Below are positions 27,101 through 40,670 of a stretch of 64,000 nt of DNA, piece by piece. The stretch spans positions 1 through 64,000 of the forward strand of contig CAUYLG010052061.1 in NCBI GenBank assembly GCA_963573385.1. The letters are read 5' to 3'. The position numbers were made by a program, and so were the translations under genes. Every line of letters starts with the position of its first letter. Within the stretch, counting starts at the first letter, position 1. The notes below the pieces were generated by a model. The model ran no database searches. It had not been told where the DNA came from and saw only the letters and a list, made by a program, of their open reading frames with translations. Source of the DNA: Cacajao melanocephalus (taxonomy: Eukaryota > Chordata > Mammalia > Primates > Pitheciidae).

Positions 27101-27456
27101 AAGAGGTGACTCCTATTGTTCCCCTTCAGTGGCACCCCCAGATAAAGGTTTCCCCAGTGTCTGCTAGCATCCCCCCAGTGTTCAGAAGTCCTCTTCTCAC
27201 TGAGACCGCCACAATTCAGGATTCACCTAATCCCCTTTGCTTTCAACCTCCAGCCACAGGAGTCCACGCTGAGGCCAAGACAGAATGGGGCTGCTTTGTG
27301 GAGCCCTCACTGGCCTGGTTCCTTTACTTACTGGCTCTGAGACCATGGGCAAGCTAATCTTCCTGGACCTCTGTTTCAGTATCTTAAATGCACTGGACAA
27401 AAATATTAAAGTAGGTTAATATAAAATATTTTATATGAATATAAATAAACATTAGT
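24174..27456. other. Unique intron
   Basis: No large repeat recognised over 3.3 kb. It holds a 32-bp tandem duplication (25665-25728), a 13-bp duplicated segment near 26785-26812, and an unidentified open stretch on the minus strand near 25955-26090. Confidence 0.4.
25665..25728 (+). repeat. Two-copy 32-bp tandem duplication
   Basis: Units 25665-25696 and 25697-25728 both start atttaagttcttcaag or atttaagttcttcaagg-like and end tttttaacaa. They differ at only two positions. Confidence 0.9.
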
Positions 27457-27703
27457 ATAAAATTATGAAAGCAAGCCTGGTCAACATGGTGAAACCCCCT
27501 CTCTACTAAAAAACAATTACTCAAGTGAGCCGGGTGTGGTGGCAGGCACCTGTAATCCCAGCTATTCAAGAGGCTGAGGCAGAAGAATTGCTTGAACCCG
27601 GGAGGCAGTCACAGTTAGCCAAGATCATGCCATTGCACTTCAGCCTGTGTGACAAGACTGAAACTCCGACTCTAAAATAAAATAAAATAAAATTATGAAA
27701 GCA
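27457..27703 (+). mobile_element. 5'-truncated Alu with 17-bp target duplication
   Basis: Alu body 27474-27686 begins in the left arm (agcctggtcaacatggtgaa) and ends in an (AAAAT)n tail. Perfect duplications ataaaattatgaaagca flank it at 27457-27473 and 27687-27703, so this is a genuine truncated insertion and not a later deletion. Confidence 0.92.
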
Positions 27704-28051
27704 GACATTGAAACATCCTCCTCCTCCCTTTCTCCTCAGCTCCTTTCCCCTCTCTTCCCAGTGTTCTTTATTTACATTGCTGAAACTTTTTTTGCAATGC
27801 TTATTTAGGTAAGAGAAGAAAAGGAGTACAGGAAGAAGTCAGGAAAGTCGATTTAATAAGAAAAGGCAGGGAGCTGTCTATGGAAGAAGAGATCTAGAAG
27901 GTGGGAAGAGGAGGAAGAGGTGAAAATGGTGCTCTGGAGTTTTAGGGGAGAGGATGAGGAGAAGGGGAAGGAGACTTCTGCCTCCTCTCTGAAAAGGAGA
28001 GGAGATTGGACAACTGCCACAGAGTGTGGGATTTAGAAAAGTCATAGAGTG
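27704..28051. other. Purine-rich intron stretch
   Basis: From about 27805 to 27990 the + strand is strongly G/A-biased, with runs such as ggaagaggaggaagagg. No repeat family recognised. Confidence 0.5.
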
Positions 28052-28346
28052 GGCTGGGTGCAGTGGCTCATGCCTGTAATCCCAGCACTGTGGGAGGCCG
28101 AGGCGGGTGGATCAATTGAGGTCAGGAGTTGGAGACAAGTCTGACCAACAAGGCAAAACCCCACCACTACAAAAAATACAAAAATTCGCCGGGAGTGGTG
28201 GCAGGCACCTGTAAGCCCAGCTACTCAGGAGGTTGAGGCAGAAGAATTGCTTGAACCTGGGAGTGAGTGCAGTGAGCTAAGATCGCACCATTGCATTCCA
28301 GCATGGGTAACAGCAAGGAGAGTCCATCTCAATAAATAAATAAAGG
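28052..28346 (+). mobile_element. Alu (AluS-like)
   Basis: From ggctgggtgcagtggctcat to an (AATA)n tail. Full dimer with scattered changes. Confidence 0.9.
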
Positions 28347-31300
28347 CAGAGAGTACAGAAGATTCAGAGGGAGTTGTATGATGTATTACACAGTCCGTTT
28401 CTTCCTTGGCCTTCTCTTGTCAAGAGACATTGATATTTATGTTCTTTATCCAGACTTCTGTACTGTATCTGTGTTTCTTTCTGATGCAATGCCATTTTTG
28501 GACAGGCCCTGAAACAGCCCTAATTTATTTGGGTTACGTGTAAAATAGGGATACATTCACAGCAAACTGCTAATGGTAGAATCGCTGCAGTAGTGAGAGG
28601 GAGGTGGTTTTTGTTTTGGTTTGTTGCGTTTGTTTGTGCTTGTTTTTTACTTGGTATATGTGCTATTTTTTTCTGCAGTGGACATGTACTACTTAGTATG
28701 TGTAGAACAATTTAAAGCCCCCACCCATTATGTGTCATAGGCATGCAATAAAGATGAAGTTTGATTTCTGAAGGCTTTTAGCTAGATGTTACAGATGGTT
28801 ATTTGACTCTATTTTCTCTTTCCCAAAGCAAACTAGAAGTTTTGAGAATGGAGGTAACAAATAGAACCTAGCCCATAATTAATGGCAATGAAGTTTTGTG
28901 AATACGTTCTTTAGGAGGACAAAACAGTTACGCTTAGAACAGAAAGGAGAAAGATTAGTAACTTTACCAGCTGTCCAGTGGGGATCATGTATAGATTAAT
29001 AGTCCCTAATCTATTACCTTGAGAGAAATTTTTGCTGAAAAAATGTCACAAGAAAAAAAATAAATTTCTTACAAGGAGAACTATAGACAGTACCATTTAA
29101 ATTTTTTACAAAATAACAGTTCAGCAACAATTTGTCAGATCCTTTTCCCTGAAAAAGAGGAAATTGACAATTGAAGGTTTCTACCTATTTAAAAGCAGAC
29201 ATTCCTTTAGGAAAAGAAATGGAATGCTTGATTTGTAATTGTACTAACAGAAGCTTGAATAAATTTTAGAATCCATGTCAAAGAATGAAGCCTAGTTTCC
29301 AGTTTGTTGGCCTCATCCTCTGACACAAAAGCTTTTGAAATGAGGTCGAATCAGAAGAATGAATGAGTTAAAGGCTAATTCATCATCCTCCAAAAGGTTC
29401 ACCATTATAGCTTAGTTGTCTGCTGACAATTGTCAAGCACTGGTGTGCATGCACCCTGTGCTATTGTTGCACCTTTGACCAAGGGTTGTTCAGCCATATA
29501 ACTGGTACCCGCTTCCTGTCCTCAAGGAGCAGATATCTAGCCACCCTAAGCCTGGCCCTTTATGGAGTTAGTGTCTAGATGCTACTCACTGTAGGACAGT
29601 GATGCCACATCTCTTAAACTGTGAGTTGCCCCCCGAATTTGGCTTAGGGCTAGATATCACCCACCCCACATCACGGTGAACACTAATAACCTCAAGCATG
29701 GTCATGGTCTTCTTGCCCTCATCCTTCCACTTCAGAGTGACCTCTTACCACCCCCACACCAGCCACGTGCCCCACAGCCCTCATGCAGGCATCCTTCAGG
29801 ATGCCCCTCTCACCCATAATGTTGCTTTCATGGTGTTCAGAATCTCCTGCCCTGCAAGGTGCCATGTATCTTCTGTGCCCTCCATAGAGCCTTAGCCTGG
29901 ACAGGGACAGTCCCTGTGGTACCCACTCACGTTGTTCTCACACCTTTCTCTTCTTGCTCCTGACTGATAGCAACTGCCTACATTTTCATTTGTGAAGGCA
30001 AAAGCCTCCAGGGACTAGAAGAGCCATGTGCTTTGGAGCAGGGAGAACCACGAGGTGGATGTCACACATGGGTGTATCTCTAGGGAGTGAAATGTCCTAG
30101 AAATGCTCAACAAAAATGAGTATGCCTGTCTCAGTCCTCTCAGATTCGACTTGCCAAGTTAGAGCCTCCCCTGACAATCTGACCTCATGTAAGGCCCCCA
30201 GGTCACTGTGTTGGTAACAGGATCCACCTTATGAGATAATGTTACCTATGCAAACTTCATCTGGTATGGTCGGCCCTAATCAGCATTTTTCTCAGGATAT
30301 ACTAGGTGCTTAATAAATGTTTGTGATTGTCTATCAAATTTCTAGCAGACATAAACAAACCTAAGCAATGTGGGGAAGCAGAAGATAGTCAAACATTTTT
30401 CAAAGAGGAAAGTCTGTTCAAGTATCTAAATAAAGCAAAATTAAGGAAATACACAGATATGGAAAAAAATGTATTTCCACAAACCTCTTAGATTGGAGAT
30501 AGTGGCAAATAGTAGTATTTGTTATCCCCTAAGGTTACCTGCTCACATCTTATAAGTATTACAGGTTGAGAGAGAGCTCTTTTAGGTAGAAGGAAAATGA
30601 GCTAGGATCTCTGCCTTCGGTGTTCTTATAAGGAACTTAGGGAGCCAAACCAAAATTGTCATGAAGTGGATGGCATACTCCCCATAAATGACCAGAATCT
30701 AGGGCTACCCCATGTTATTGACTAGGAGTACAAGGAGAGAAGCTTGAGAATTTTTGCAAAAGGGTTCAACGCTTAACAGAAAGGGTGAGCTAGACCTCAG
30801 AGTGTCTGCAGTGAACAGAGGGAGGAGCTGATGGACAGAGAGCCAGAAAATCACACAAGCATCAGCTGGACTCAGCATTAGGAATTGGAGGGACTCATCC
30901 TATGCTGACCCCATTCAGCTCTGTGCTTGCTTTATTGACACGGTCCTCAAGCCCTGAAGTTCTGCCTTCTTATTGTGATCTTAGTTAACACAGTTTATAA
31001 GCAGCAAGTCATATTTGCACAGAGCAGTCCTTACTAGAGTGATCTGTACAACCCCATGGGCCCAGAACAGCCAGATTTTCTCGTTTTGTCTCTGCAATCT
31101 GGTTGGCATCCCTTTCACTCTCAAATTTGTTCTTATTTGGAAAATAAATTATATTATCATCCCTGACTCTGCTTGACCCCTGTAGAGAATGGGATGAGGT
31201 CAGAGTCGACTGAACAAAATGCTTCCTAGGCAGCATTTATTTCTAGGAATCTGAAAATGCAAAATATTCATTATTACTTAGGAAAAAATAGAGGAGTAAG

Positions 31301-31914
31301 AATTTTTCCTTTGTCTTGCAAATATTACTAAATGGGTTGAAAAACACTAAATGGAAGCCCACAACACAAAAAGTTAAGAGACCCATTAGCTAGGACTGAA
31401 GTGAAAAACAATGGCATAAAAGTTAAGATAATGACACATAGAATTGCTTATAGATGTGGAAGGAAATTAAACCATGAAATAAATTAATAAATGCAAGTCT
31501 CAACTTGAAAAAGAACAGCAAAAAAAGTAAGGCTTTACAAACAGAACTTCTTTAAAAACGTGATTGGATCTAAATTTTACAGTGTGCTTCAATAACAGCA
31601 AAACACAAACTAAGATGCACTGCGAGAGCATTTATTCAAGTACTTGAAAATGGATATAACGTCCTACCACAGGTGCCACAGGCTGATTAAAATTCCTGTG
31701 CAGAGAACCCTCCTTTATTGTCAGCAGAATAAATCTGATACTGTTGATAACAAAAATGGAGGCTACTGACATCCATAATAAAAACACAAAAATATATCCC
31801 AACCAGCTGAAACGCCATCTTCTTCTCTTAGAACAGTAGCAAAATGTAGATCTAGAAACCTCAATCTATTTTTATGACTATTTTTGCTGTTTCTTACTTA
31901 ATTGGCATTTAACA
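28347..31914. other. Unique intron
   Basis: 3.5 kb with no recognised large repeat. The 30180-30335 end (gatatactaggtgcttaata, then aatgtttgtg) may be a worn MIR or L2 3' end. No exon supported. Confidence 0.4.
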
Positions 31915-32945
31915 ACTTCAGTCTCATGTATCCAGCTAGCCACTCAAAGTCTCCACTGAAACATCTTGTAGGCAACTTTAACTTCACACACCCAAAACTC
32001 AATTCTACCTTTGCCCCCTGCTCTTATACCCCCAGTATTGCCCATCTTAACAAGTAGATCTCCATCCATTCCAGGTCCCCAAGCCAGAAACCTGGGCCTC
32101 ACACCCGATGCCTCTCCCTGGCCTGCCACATCCAGTCAGTCACCTGTTCCCTCCCTCAGACCTTCAAAATGTAATACAAGCTCTCTCCATCTTCACTGCT
32201 ACTGTACTCTTCCCTTGCCCAGATCACTGCAATAAGCTCAAACTTTGTCCCTTCCTACCCAGTTCCATTTATCACGCAGAAGCCAGAGAGATGTCTGAAA
32301 AATCTTATTGCCTCACTCCCTACTATTTTTTTAAATTATATTCACAGGAAGTTGCAAAGAACATATAAGCAGGCCTCATGCATGCTTCACCTAGCTTCCC
32401 TTCATGTAAACCCTTCAATGACTTTCTATTATCCTGTAGATAATACCTAAAATACTTCACTTAACCTCTAAAACCCTTGGGATTGCCTCATCTTGCTCTG
32501 CTGCTGTCCCAACCACTTGCTGAACTGCAGCACAGTGACGTCTTGTAGTTCTTCAACTGAGCCAGGATCTAGGCGCACTTCCGGCCTGTGCTCCCAAACT
32601 ATTTTCCCTGCCTAGAGCACTTCTTCACCACCCACCCCCATTTTTCTGATCTGATCATTTTTCTTTATCCTTTTGGCCTCAGCTTTGTTATTTCTTACTT
32701 AGTGAGCCTTCCTCGATCACTCATTCTAAACAAGGTCTCCTTCCTGAGTTGGTTTCAGAGCACCCTGTCCTCTTCAGCCATGCCCCTTGGAATGTAGACT
32801 GTTCTGTGTGTATGTAGCTTTTCATGTCTGCCCCACCTCTAGACGCTAAGCACAATATGGCAAGAGCTTTGTCTGTTGTGATTGGTACCTAAGCCAAGCC
32901 CAGTCTTGCACATAGTAGGTACTTCAGACTGAATTACAAGCCTAT
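31915..32945 (+). mobile_element. L2 LINE fragment, sense
   Basis: Contains the L2 signature region ccaagccagaaacctgggcc (encoding QARNLG), then gatcactgcaataagctc, and the 3' end ttgcacatagtaggtacttc. A short foreign insert (about 32325-32400, with acaggaagttgcaaagaa) interrupts it. Confidence 0.72.
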
Positions 32946-33852
32946 CCAGGCATAAGTTCCGTTTTTATCAAGTAAGAAATGGGATCATTCTGACAACCCT
33001 CTGAATTTCAGCCTCTCCTTTTGTTTTCCTCCCCATTCCAGTATCCATGAACTTGTACAGTGCTTGACCCAATTAAAATAAGGGCATTTAATTTCCTCTT
33101 TGATTTACTTTCAATAACAGATTGTGACTTGTAATTCATTTAGCATACATTGAAACCTGTATATCTACTGATTGTGTTCCCAAGCAACAAGTTTGCTATA
33201 ATAAAGACAGAGAAAATATGTCATCTCTTAAGGAGAACCTGAAAATGGCAATTACTGGCAGAAAAAAAAAAACATGTTTTGTCTCATAGACTTGAGCTTC
33301 AGAGTCATTCATGAATGCATAATGAACTCAGGAAAGATCAATGAAGTGTTCTCTTAACCCGCTCAACCTATTTTTCTGAGAACTGAATAAAAGGAAAGTT
33401 GTAAGGAAGCGATGATGAGAGATTGAGGAAGAGAAAAATATAGTTGCTATAATGTATAAATCTTGAAGGCATGAAATTGGGCAGTTCATCTAGTTTACTA
33501 TGAATGCTTTTTCAAGCTTCAATCATGAGTCACCTAAGTAATTTTTTTTGCCATTTAATTCCAAAATGTATTTGTTTTATTATTTTCCAATAGTAAAATA
33601 AAATAGTGAACAAAGCTGAAGGTCTTTTTAAAGAGAGGAGTCAGTAAAAACATCTTGGTGGTCTTTGCTCTGGTGGATGACATACAAAATACAATGCCAT
33701 AAAGGATTTTTTCCTCAAGGAATTATTTAAAACACATAACGTATATTCCTCTTCTTTCATAATAGATGATGTTTTCATAAAATCTTTAATGATATAGAAT
33801 AACTGCAAATTAAATAGCACAGTGAAAATCAGTCATTAAAAAATAGCAGAGC
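32946..33852. other. Unique AT-rich intron
   Basis: No repeat recognised. The 33040-33300 part (ttgtaattcatttagcatac, aagcaacaagtttgctataa) looks like candidate conserved non-coding DNA, by composition only. Confidence 0.4.
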
Positions 33853-34158
<306 letters not shown>

Positions 34159-36277
34159 GCAGTGCAAGCAATTGATGGTGCTAAATACCACCATGTTGCA
34201 TGCATGGTAGCATACATCGTGTGGACAGATTGGAAGAGTGAAGAATCACAGGAGAACACTGCTTAGTGCCTGGTGGAGTGCCCTGTCTCTCAGCCCAGCA
34301 GGACCTTTTGTTCCCAGGATCACGCCAGTCTGCTAAAGGAAAGCAGCCCTTGCTCCAAACTTCCAGCTCAGCTTATATTAGAGGACTGGGCCAACATCAG
34401 TCCTGTGGCGTTGGCAACAAGTACTGCCACCTGGGATGCCTCAATTCCTAGGCACTGGTGGCCACACAGCAGTGTTTCTTGCTTTGTGCTTGTTTGTTTT
34501 GCTTTTGCTTTTTAAATCATTTTCTGACAAGCTGCACATCAACAAGCACTGTTTCCGTATCACAGAAGTCAGCAGGAAGTGTTTGGAGGTGGGAGAGAAA
34601 AGTCAGTACCCTTTTAAAATATTGGACAGCCTTGGTGCATTTCCATGGCTAGAGGGAAATCAGACGCCATGTTGAAGGTTTCTATTGAACTTTTAGTCAC
34701 ACCTCTTATGATTGCTGTTATTCCAGGAAGAGCCCATCTCTGATGGCTCCTGCTGAGATGATGTTAAGAGACAATACTAATAACACATTCCACCTTTCTT
34801 TGGGGCAGTTCAAAAATACTTCTGTATTCAGCCACACAGTCAGGAGTAGGGAGATAAGCTCAAGTATCACTGCCTAAAGTGAAAGCCATCTTGCTGAGTG
34901 AGAGGGAAACTCTGCAGGAGACAAACCTGCCAGCGGTGATGCCACCTGTTACCTGCTGGGTGCGTTTTGTCAGTGTGCCCTGGGCAGGCTACCTGGAAGA
35001 ACACAGGAAAAGGACTGAGGGGAGAGGGAAGCACCCAGTCCTGGAGGTGTCTGCATGGGCTCCTCAGGCTCCGGTCCTCTTCCCCGGCCTCCCACTGCTC
35101 CCTCAGCTGCCCTTGTAAAGAAGATCAGTAGATCTGTAATCTTTTATCTGTTGAAGTAATCCTATGACACTGGAATGCCAGGACATGGGGTCCTCTTCAT
35201 TCAGAATCTAGGGAACGAGGAGGGGACAATAACATCTTGTATTGTCCATAGTAGCGTGGACATGGACTCACTGGCTCTTTCAGCACCCTGTTCAGAAAAG
35301 GAAAGGGTGGTTTGGAAACTGAGCCGGAGGTTGAAGGCCAGACTCAAGGTCCATAGCAAACGAATGGTGAAACCCGTCCCAGAGTGTCGGACTCTCCACC
35401 CCCAGCTCAATAGACTGGATGGTTTTCCTAATTCAGTGTTGTTGCATTACTTATAGAATTTGTCTCGGTTCCTCTTATCTTTGCCAGGCCCTGGAGCTCA
35501 TGTTCCTTACATCTCTTCTTTTGGCAATCCTTTCATTCCTACTCTCCTTTGCCATTCCTTTGCCGTTTTAAGGGTGTCTGCGGAGAAACACCGCAGGAGA
35601 CAGTTCATTGTACAAGGGACCTTCCTGCTCTTTGAAGGGCTTTAGTATCCCTCGCCCCAGACACTGACTGCCATTATTGATCCCACTCATGAATGTAATG
35701 CACAGAAACACCCTCATCATTTCCAGACACCAGGGTTTGGGAGTCATGGGTGCCCCAGTTGAGAGCTGCTGCCAGAGGCTGGGCTGGGAGAGGCCCCTGC
35801 TGTGCCGTCTAGCCCAGTACTACCAATGCCTCCTCTCTCCTGACCGCATCCCTCCTCGTCTCTAAACTTATGCTCAGATTTCAGTGGGAAGGCTTCCCTG
35901 ACTGATTCATTCATCTAACATTTACTCAGCAGGTATGTATTGATACCTGCTCACAGCTCCAGGTACCATTTGAGGAGCAGACGTCCATCCCTGCACCTTC
36001 CTGACACTGCCCTGCTTTAATCTTTCCTTTTCATGTTATTCTAAAAGTGTGCCAAGGTCATCCAGCTCCTACCTAGGAAGGAGCTTCTCTGGGACAATGA
36101 CTTCTTCTACTTTTATTTTTATCCCAAGATATGGAACTATCACCAAGGGTGTATCTTATTTCCATAACAGGGAAAATAGTTCTGAGGTATCATTTTTTTT
36201 CTAACCTGAAGATTCTATTTTTCATGATATCTGAATTTGATGGGATCAGCATGAGAAGTATTGTGATGTCCTTAGTC

Positions 36278-36290
<13 letters not shown>
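34159..36290. other. Unique intron, short L2-like patch
   Basis: Mostly unique. Around 35910-36000 the order attcattcatctaacattta, then ctccaggtaccatttgagga resembles the complement of the L2 3' end. Open frames of 60-93 codons lack splice context. Confidence 0.4.
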
Positions 36291-36589
<299 letters not shown>

Positions 36590-36829
36590 TCATGCAAGGA
36601 GGAAAGGACCATTGCACACTCCTTGTTTCCTGGTGCATGCTGAGAAGTCATGGTTAAGGGGTCTTAAGACAGAGACAGAGAGCATCGGGTGCCATCTGCC
36701 TTCCTCGGCCTCATTCGGCCCAGAGATAGAAGGCAAATGGGTAAAAAATAGAATAGGCAGAGAGAAAAGAAGCAAGTACAAAACTTGGGAGAATCTGATG
36801 GAGAAATGGAATCTTCTTTATGTTTTTTC

Positions 36830-37510
<681 letters not shown>

Positions 37511-37974
37511 ATAATCTCATATCATGAGATTTCTAGCAGCATTCCATATTCCAACTGTGGAGACTTTTTTAACCTGAAATCTGAGTGAAAAATTGCACCT
37601 TCACTGGGAAAGAAGCTACAAAGAAACCAAAACAGACTTTTTTTTTTCTTATAGAGAAGAACAATAAAGCAATGGGAAAATGATTTCAGAGAAGTAGCTC
37701 TGGTCTTTGCCAATTTCCTGAGGCCTGTCCAAGCTTACCTGGGTGCAGTCCTTTGCCCCCCAGACTCACTCGCTAGTTGCAGGTGAAGCTCAGCAATGAA
37801 GCCAAGCTTCAGTTAACTCTCCGTGAAGGTTCATTACATAACACACATTTCACATTTTACAGCAGGGCTCTCTCCTACATTGCTAGTCATTTAAAATTTG
37901 GCCACATGGCAAAAATGTGTGTAATGCAGGTTTTTTTTTTTTAAGTGTTGATTAAGCACATAATTCAAAAGTCA

Positions 37975-38016
37975 GAATATTAAATAAACATCTCTGCCCT
38001 TTCTTTCTTCCAACAG
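37975..38016 (+). promoter_or_regulatory. 3' splice region of the 38-nt AFF3 exon
   Basis: The tract tctctgccctttctttcttc followed by caacag is a good polypyrimidine tract and acceptor. The last upstream AG is in gtcagaat near 37974, so the branch point should lie after it. The A-rich aatattaaataaaca offers only weak branch candidates. This is clearly less ideal than the TACTAAC of the preceding exon. Confidence 0.6.
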
Positions 38017-38054
38017 GCAGCCCAGAGAACAGCTCTCCGCGCTCTGTCTGACAG
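38017..38054 (+). CDS. AFF3: AFF3 coding exon, 38 nt (AAQRTALRALSD exon)
   Basis: A very small internal exon encoding AAQRTALRALSD plus AG, the first two bases of a codon that becomes Ser if the next exon starts with T or C. It begins in phase 0, matching the end of the 52-nt exon 23,972 bp upstream, and leaves in phase 2. The acceptor is tttctttcttccaacag. The donor is CAG|GTACAT, which lacks the usual A at +4 and G at +5, so it should be weak. In AFF3 this peptide directly follows the DEEENEQ segment and precedes the serine-rich region. Exons this short usually need enhancer help for recognition, and the weak donor adds to that. Skipping it alone would break the frame; skipping it together with the previous exon would not, because 52+38 = 90 nt. 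Confidence 0.88.
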
Positions 38055-39354
38055 GTACATTTTGTCATTTTTATGAACTATAAATTGCTTTATGAAACAT
38101 TGAGCCCTATTTATTGTGGCATATAATTCATAATCGGGTTTTGTCCCTAAAGTATCTGTGAACTGGGATGTTAAACATTTCGCATGCTTGGATTTGTCAT
38201 GCATGTGTAGAGGTTATCACGGCAAAAATCGCCTTGTTCTGTTTCAAAGCAAGTGTGAAGAATCCCTTGTTGTGCAATGAAACAAGACACAAGAAACTTA
38301 GAGGGAAAGGCCTGAATGGTGCGGTAAATTCTGAGCTTTGGAATTGGTTGAGATCTAAGTTCATTTTTCAGCAATAAGTACTTCATTTATTTTGAGATGT
38401 TTTATTCAGAGTTTTTCCATATCATTTCACTGGGAGCTACCTATCTTTTGATAAGATTCTCTTGCAATATATTATGCACATAACCCAACAACTCACAGTC
38501 CCGCATGCCTGACTTTTTACTCCTTGTTTTAGCTTCTTTCTCCTGACACATGTTACTGAATGAGATGTATAAACCTCATCAAGAAACACACATAAGCTGT
38601 ATTTTATATTCTGCTTTGCCTAAAAGGCTATAAACAAGACAGTTGAATGCGGGTATGTAAAGTTACTTTCTAGAACAGACTAGACCATTGGTTTTGTTTT
38701 GTTTTGTTTTTTTCTTACTAAGATTGGAGGGAGGTGGGGAGGGAGGGAGCACACACACACACGTGCATGGTTTGAGGAACTGTCAGGAGGTAAAGATGAA
38801 ATCCCTGCATGTCTCCACAGCATTAGAAGCAGCAGGAGGAGGTGTGCCCTCGACTGGCTAGCAGGCACCTCCACATTGTCTAGCTAACCTTCACCACCCT
38901 GCCTCCTTCCCAGTTCGTTTTTCATGGAATGAGCCATCATTGACTGTGTAAACCAGCTTAGCTCGGTGCTTCCTCCAAAGTAAAACCTGTCACTTAGGCG
39001 AATTATCTGCTGTGCATGAGTGAAAAGCATTTTCTCTTTGGTGGCAGACTGAGCATGAATATTTTTATTTCAATTACAAAACCTTCCCCATGACAACCAC
39101 ACAAGCCTGTGTGTCCTGAGTGGCTGGCACGTGATCTTTTGGAATTGCTTTTGGGATTTTCACAAAAGCTGATGACTGCACTGCTTCTGAGTATGTCAGT
39201 AGGAGGAAGAGGGAATCTAGATCAAAACACATTTAGAATATAACACAGTCATTTCTTTCCTATACATATTTCTTTTTTCTGTTTGACTTTTCTTCTTAAG
39301 TAATTCTTTCAACAAAATGCACTGAGATGCAAGGGAAAGCCCTCAAAGTTGACA
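38055..39354. other. Intron after the 38-nt exon, mostly unique
   Basis: No large repeat recognised. Short (GTTTT)n at 38690-38710 and a small CA run at 38752-38763. No further AFF3 exon seen. Confidence 0.45.
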
Positions 39355-39530
39355 ACACTTTGTTGTTAACGAGTACAAGGTTTCTCTGGGGATGATGAAA
39401 ATGTTGTAAAAATAGATTACGGTGATGGTCGTACAACCTTGTAAGTATACCAAGCACCAGTGAATTGTATGCTTTAAATGGGTGAACTTTATGGAGTATA
39501 AATTATATTTTAGTAAAGCTACATATAGAA
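39355..39530 (+). mobile_element. L1M 3' end, sense
   Basis: The order gatgatgaaaatgttgtaaa, then tgtatgctttaaatgggtga and tatattttagtaaagctac is the typical 3' end of an L1M element. Confidence 0.6.
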
Positions 39531-39964
39531 ACACAAAATGTCACTATGACCTTTAGAATGAATCATTACCTATTTTAGGAAAACATGGATTCATTTTGAA
39601 GACATGGTCACAAACACAAAGGCAATTCATCAGAAACTAGGACTGATACATTTGAAGATTTCTTCCCAAAAGATAAATGACTTTGTCCTAAAGGGAAAAT
39701 GTGCATGGATTTTAATGATGAACAATGTCATTTTCTTTAAGTTTTTTCTGATATTTTTAATTTTAAAAATCCCTTGTCAAGCCCAAAAATGGAGGTTTTC
39801 ATTGTCACCACTCAGAAATTTATCTGTCCTCAAATATAATAGGACATTTCCCTTACTTTACTGTAGCACTTTTTCTATTCAGAATTGGTCATTTCAAAGT
39901 GATGAGTTGACTTTGTCTACTATTCTAGCAATGCAGTTGTGTAAAGCTACCTTCTCTATGCTTT
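39531..39964. other. Intronic, no repeat or exon recognised
   Basis: AT-rich unique sequence. The 129-codon open frame over it has no splice context. Confidence 0.4.
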
Positions 39965-40670
39965 TTCTTTTTTTAATTCAACTTGTATTTTAAGTTCAGG
40001 GGCACATGTGCAGGATGTACAAGTTTGTTACATAGGTAAACGTGTGCAATGGTGGTTTGCCGCACCTATCAACCCATCACCTAGGTATTAAGCCAGCGTC
40101 TATCAGCTGTTCTTCCTGATGTTCTCCCTCCCCCGACACCTCAGCGGCAGGCCCCAGTGTGTGTTTCCCCTTCATGGGTCTCATCATTCAGCTCCCACTT
40201 ATAAGTGAGAACATGCAATGTTTGTTTTACTGTTTCTGCATTAGCTTGCTGAGGATAATGGCTTCCAACTCCATCCATGTCCCTGCAAAGGACATAATCT
40301 TGTTCCTTTTTATGGCTGTATAGTATTTCATGGCATATGTGTACCATATTTTCTTTACCCAGTCTGTCGTTAATGGGCATTTGGGTTGATTCCATGTCTT
40401 TTCTATTGTGACTAGTGCTGCGATAAATATACACATGCGTGTATCTTTATAATAGAATGATTTACATTCCTTTGGGTATATACACAATAATAGATTGCTG
40501 GATCAAATGGTATTTCTGCCTCTAGGTCTTTGAGGAATCGCCACAATGTCTCCCACAATGACTGAACTAATTTATACTCCCACCAACAGTGTATAAGCAT
40601 TTCTTTTTCTCCACAGCCTCTCCAGCATGTTGTTTTTTGACTTTTTAATAACAGCCATTCTTTTTCTATT
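39965..40670 (-). mobile_element. 5'-truncated primate L1, antisense
   Basis: Begins at the poly-T/3' end (aattcaacttgtattttaag, then ggggcacatgtgcaggatgt). It continues through the 3' UTR into the end of ORF2 (cacaatgactgaactaattt, gactttttaataacagccat). It stops near 40670, so only the last ~700 bp inserted. L1PA/PB-like age. Confidence 0.85.

Noticed and set aside
38014..38020. Tandem acceptor choice (cag followed by gcag) at the 38-nt exon
   Set aside because: The alternative AG is 4 nt downstream and would shift the frame; the first AG gives the expected AFF3 reading.
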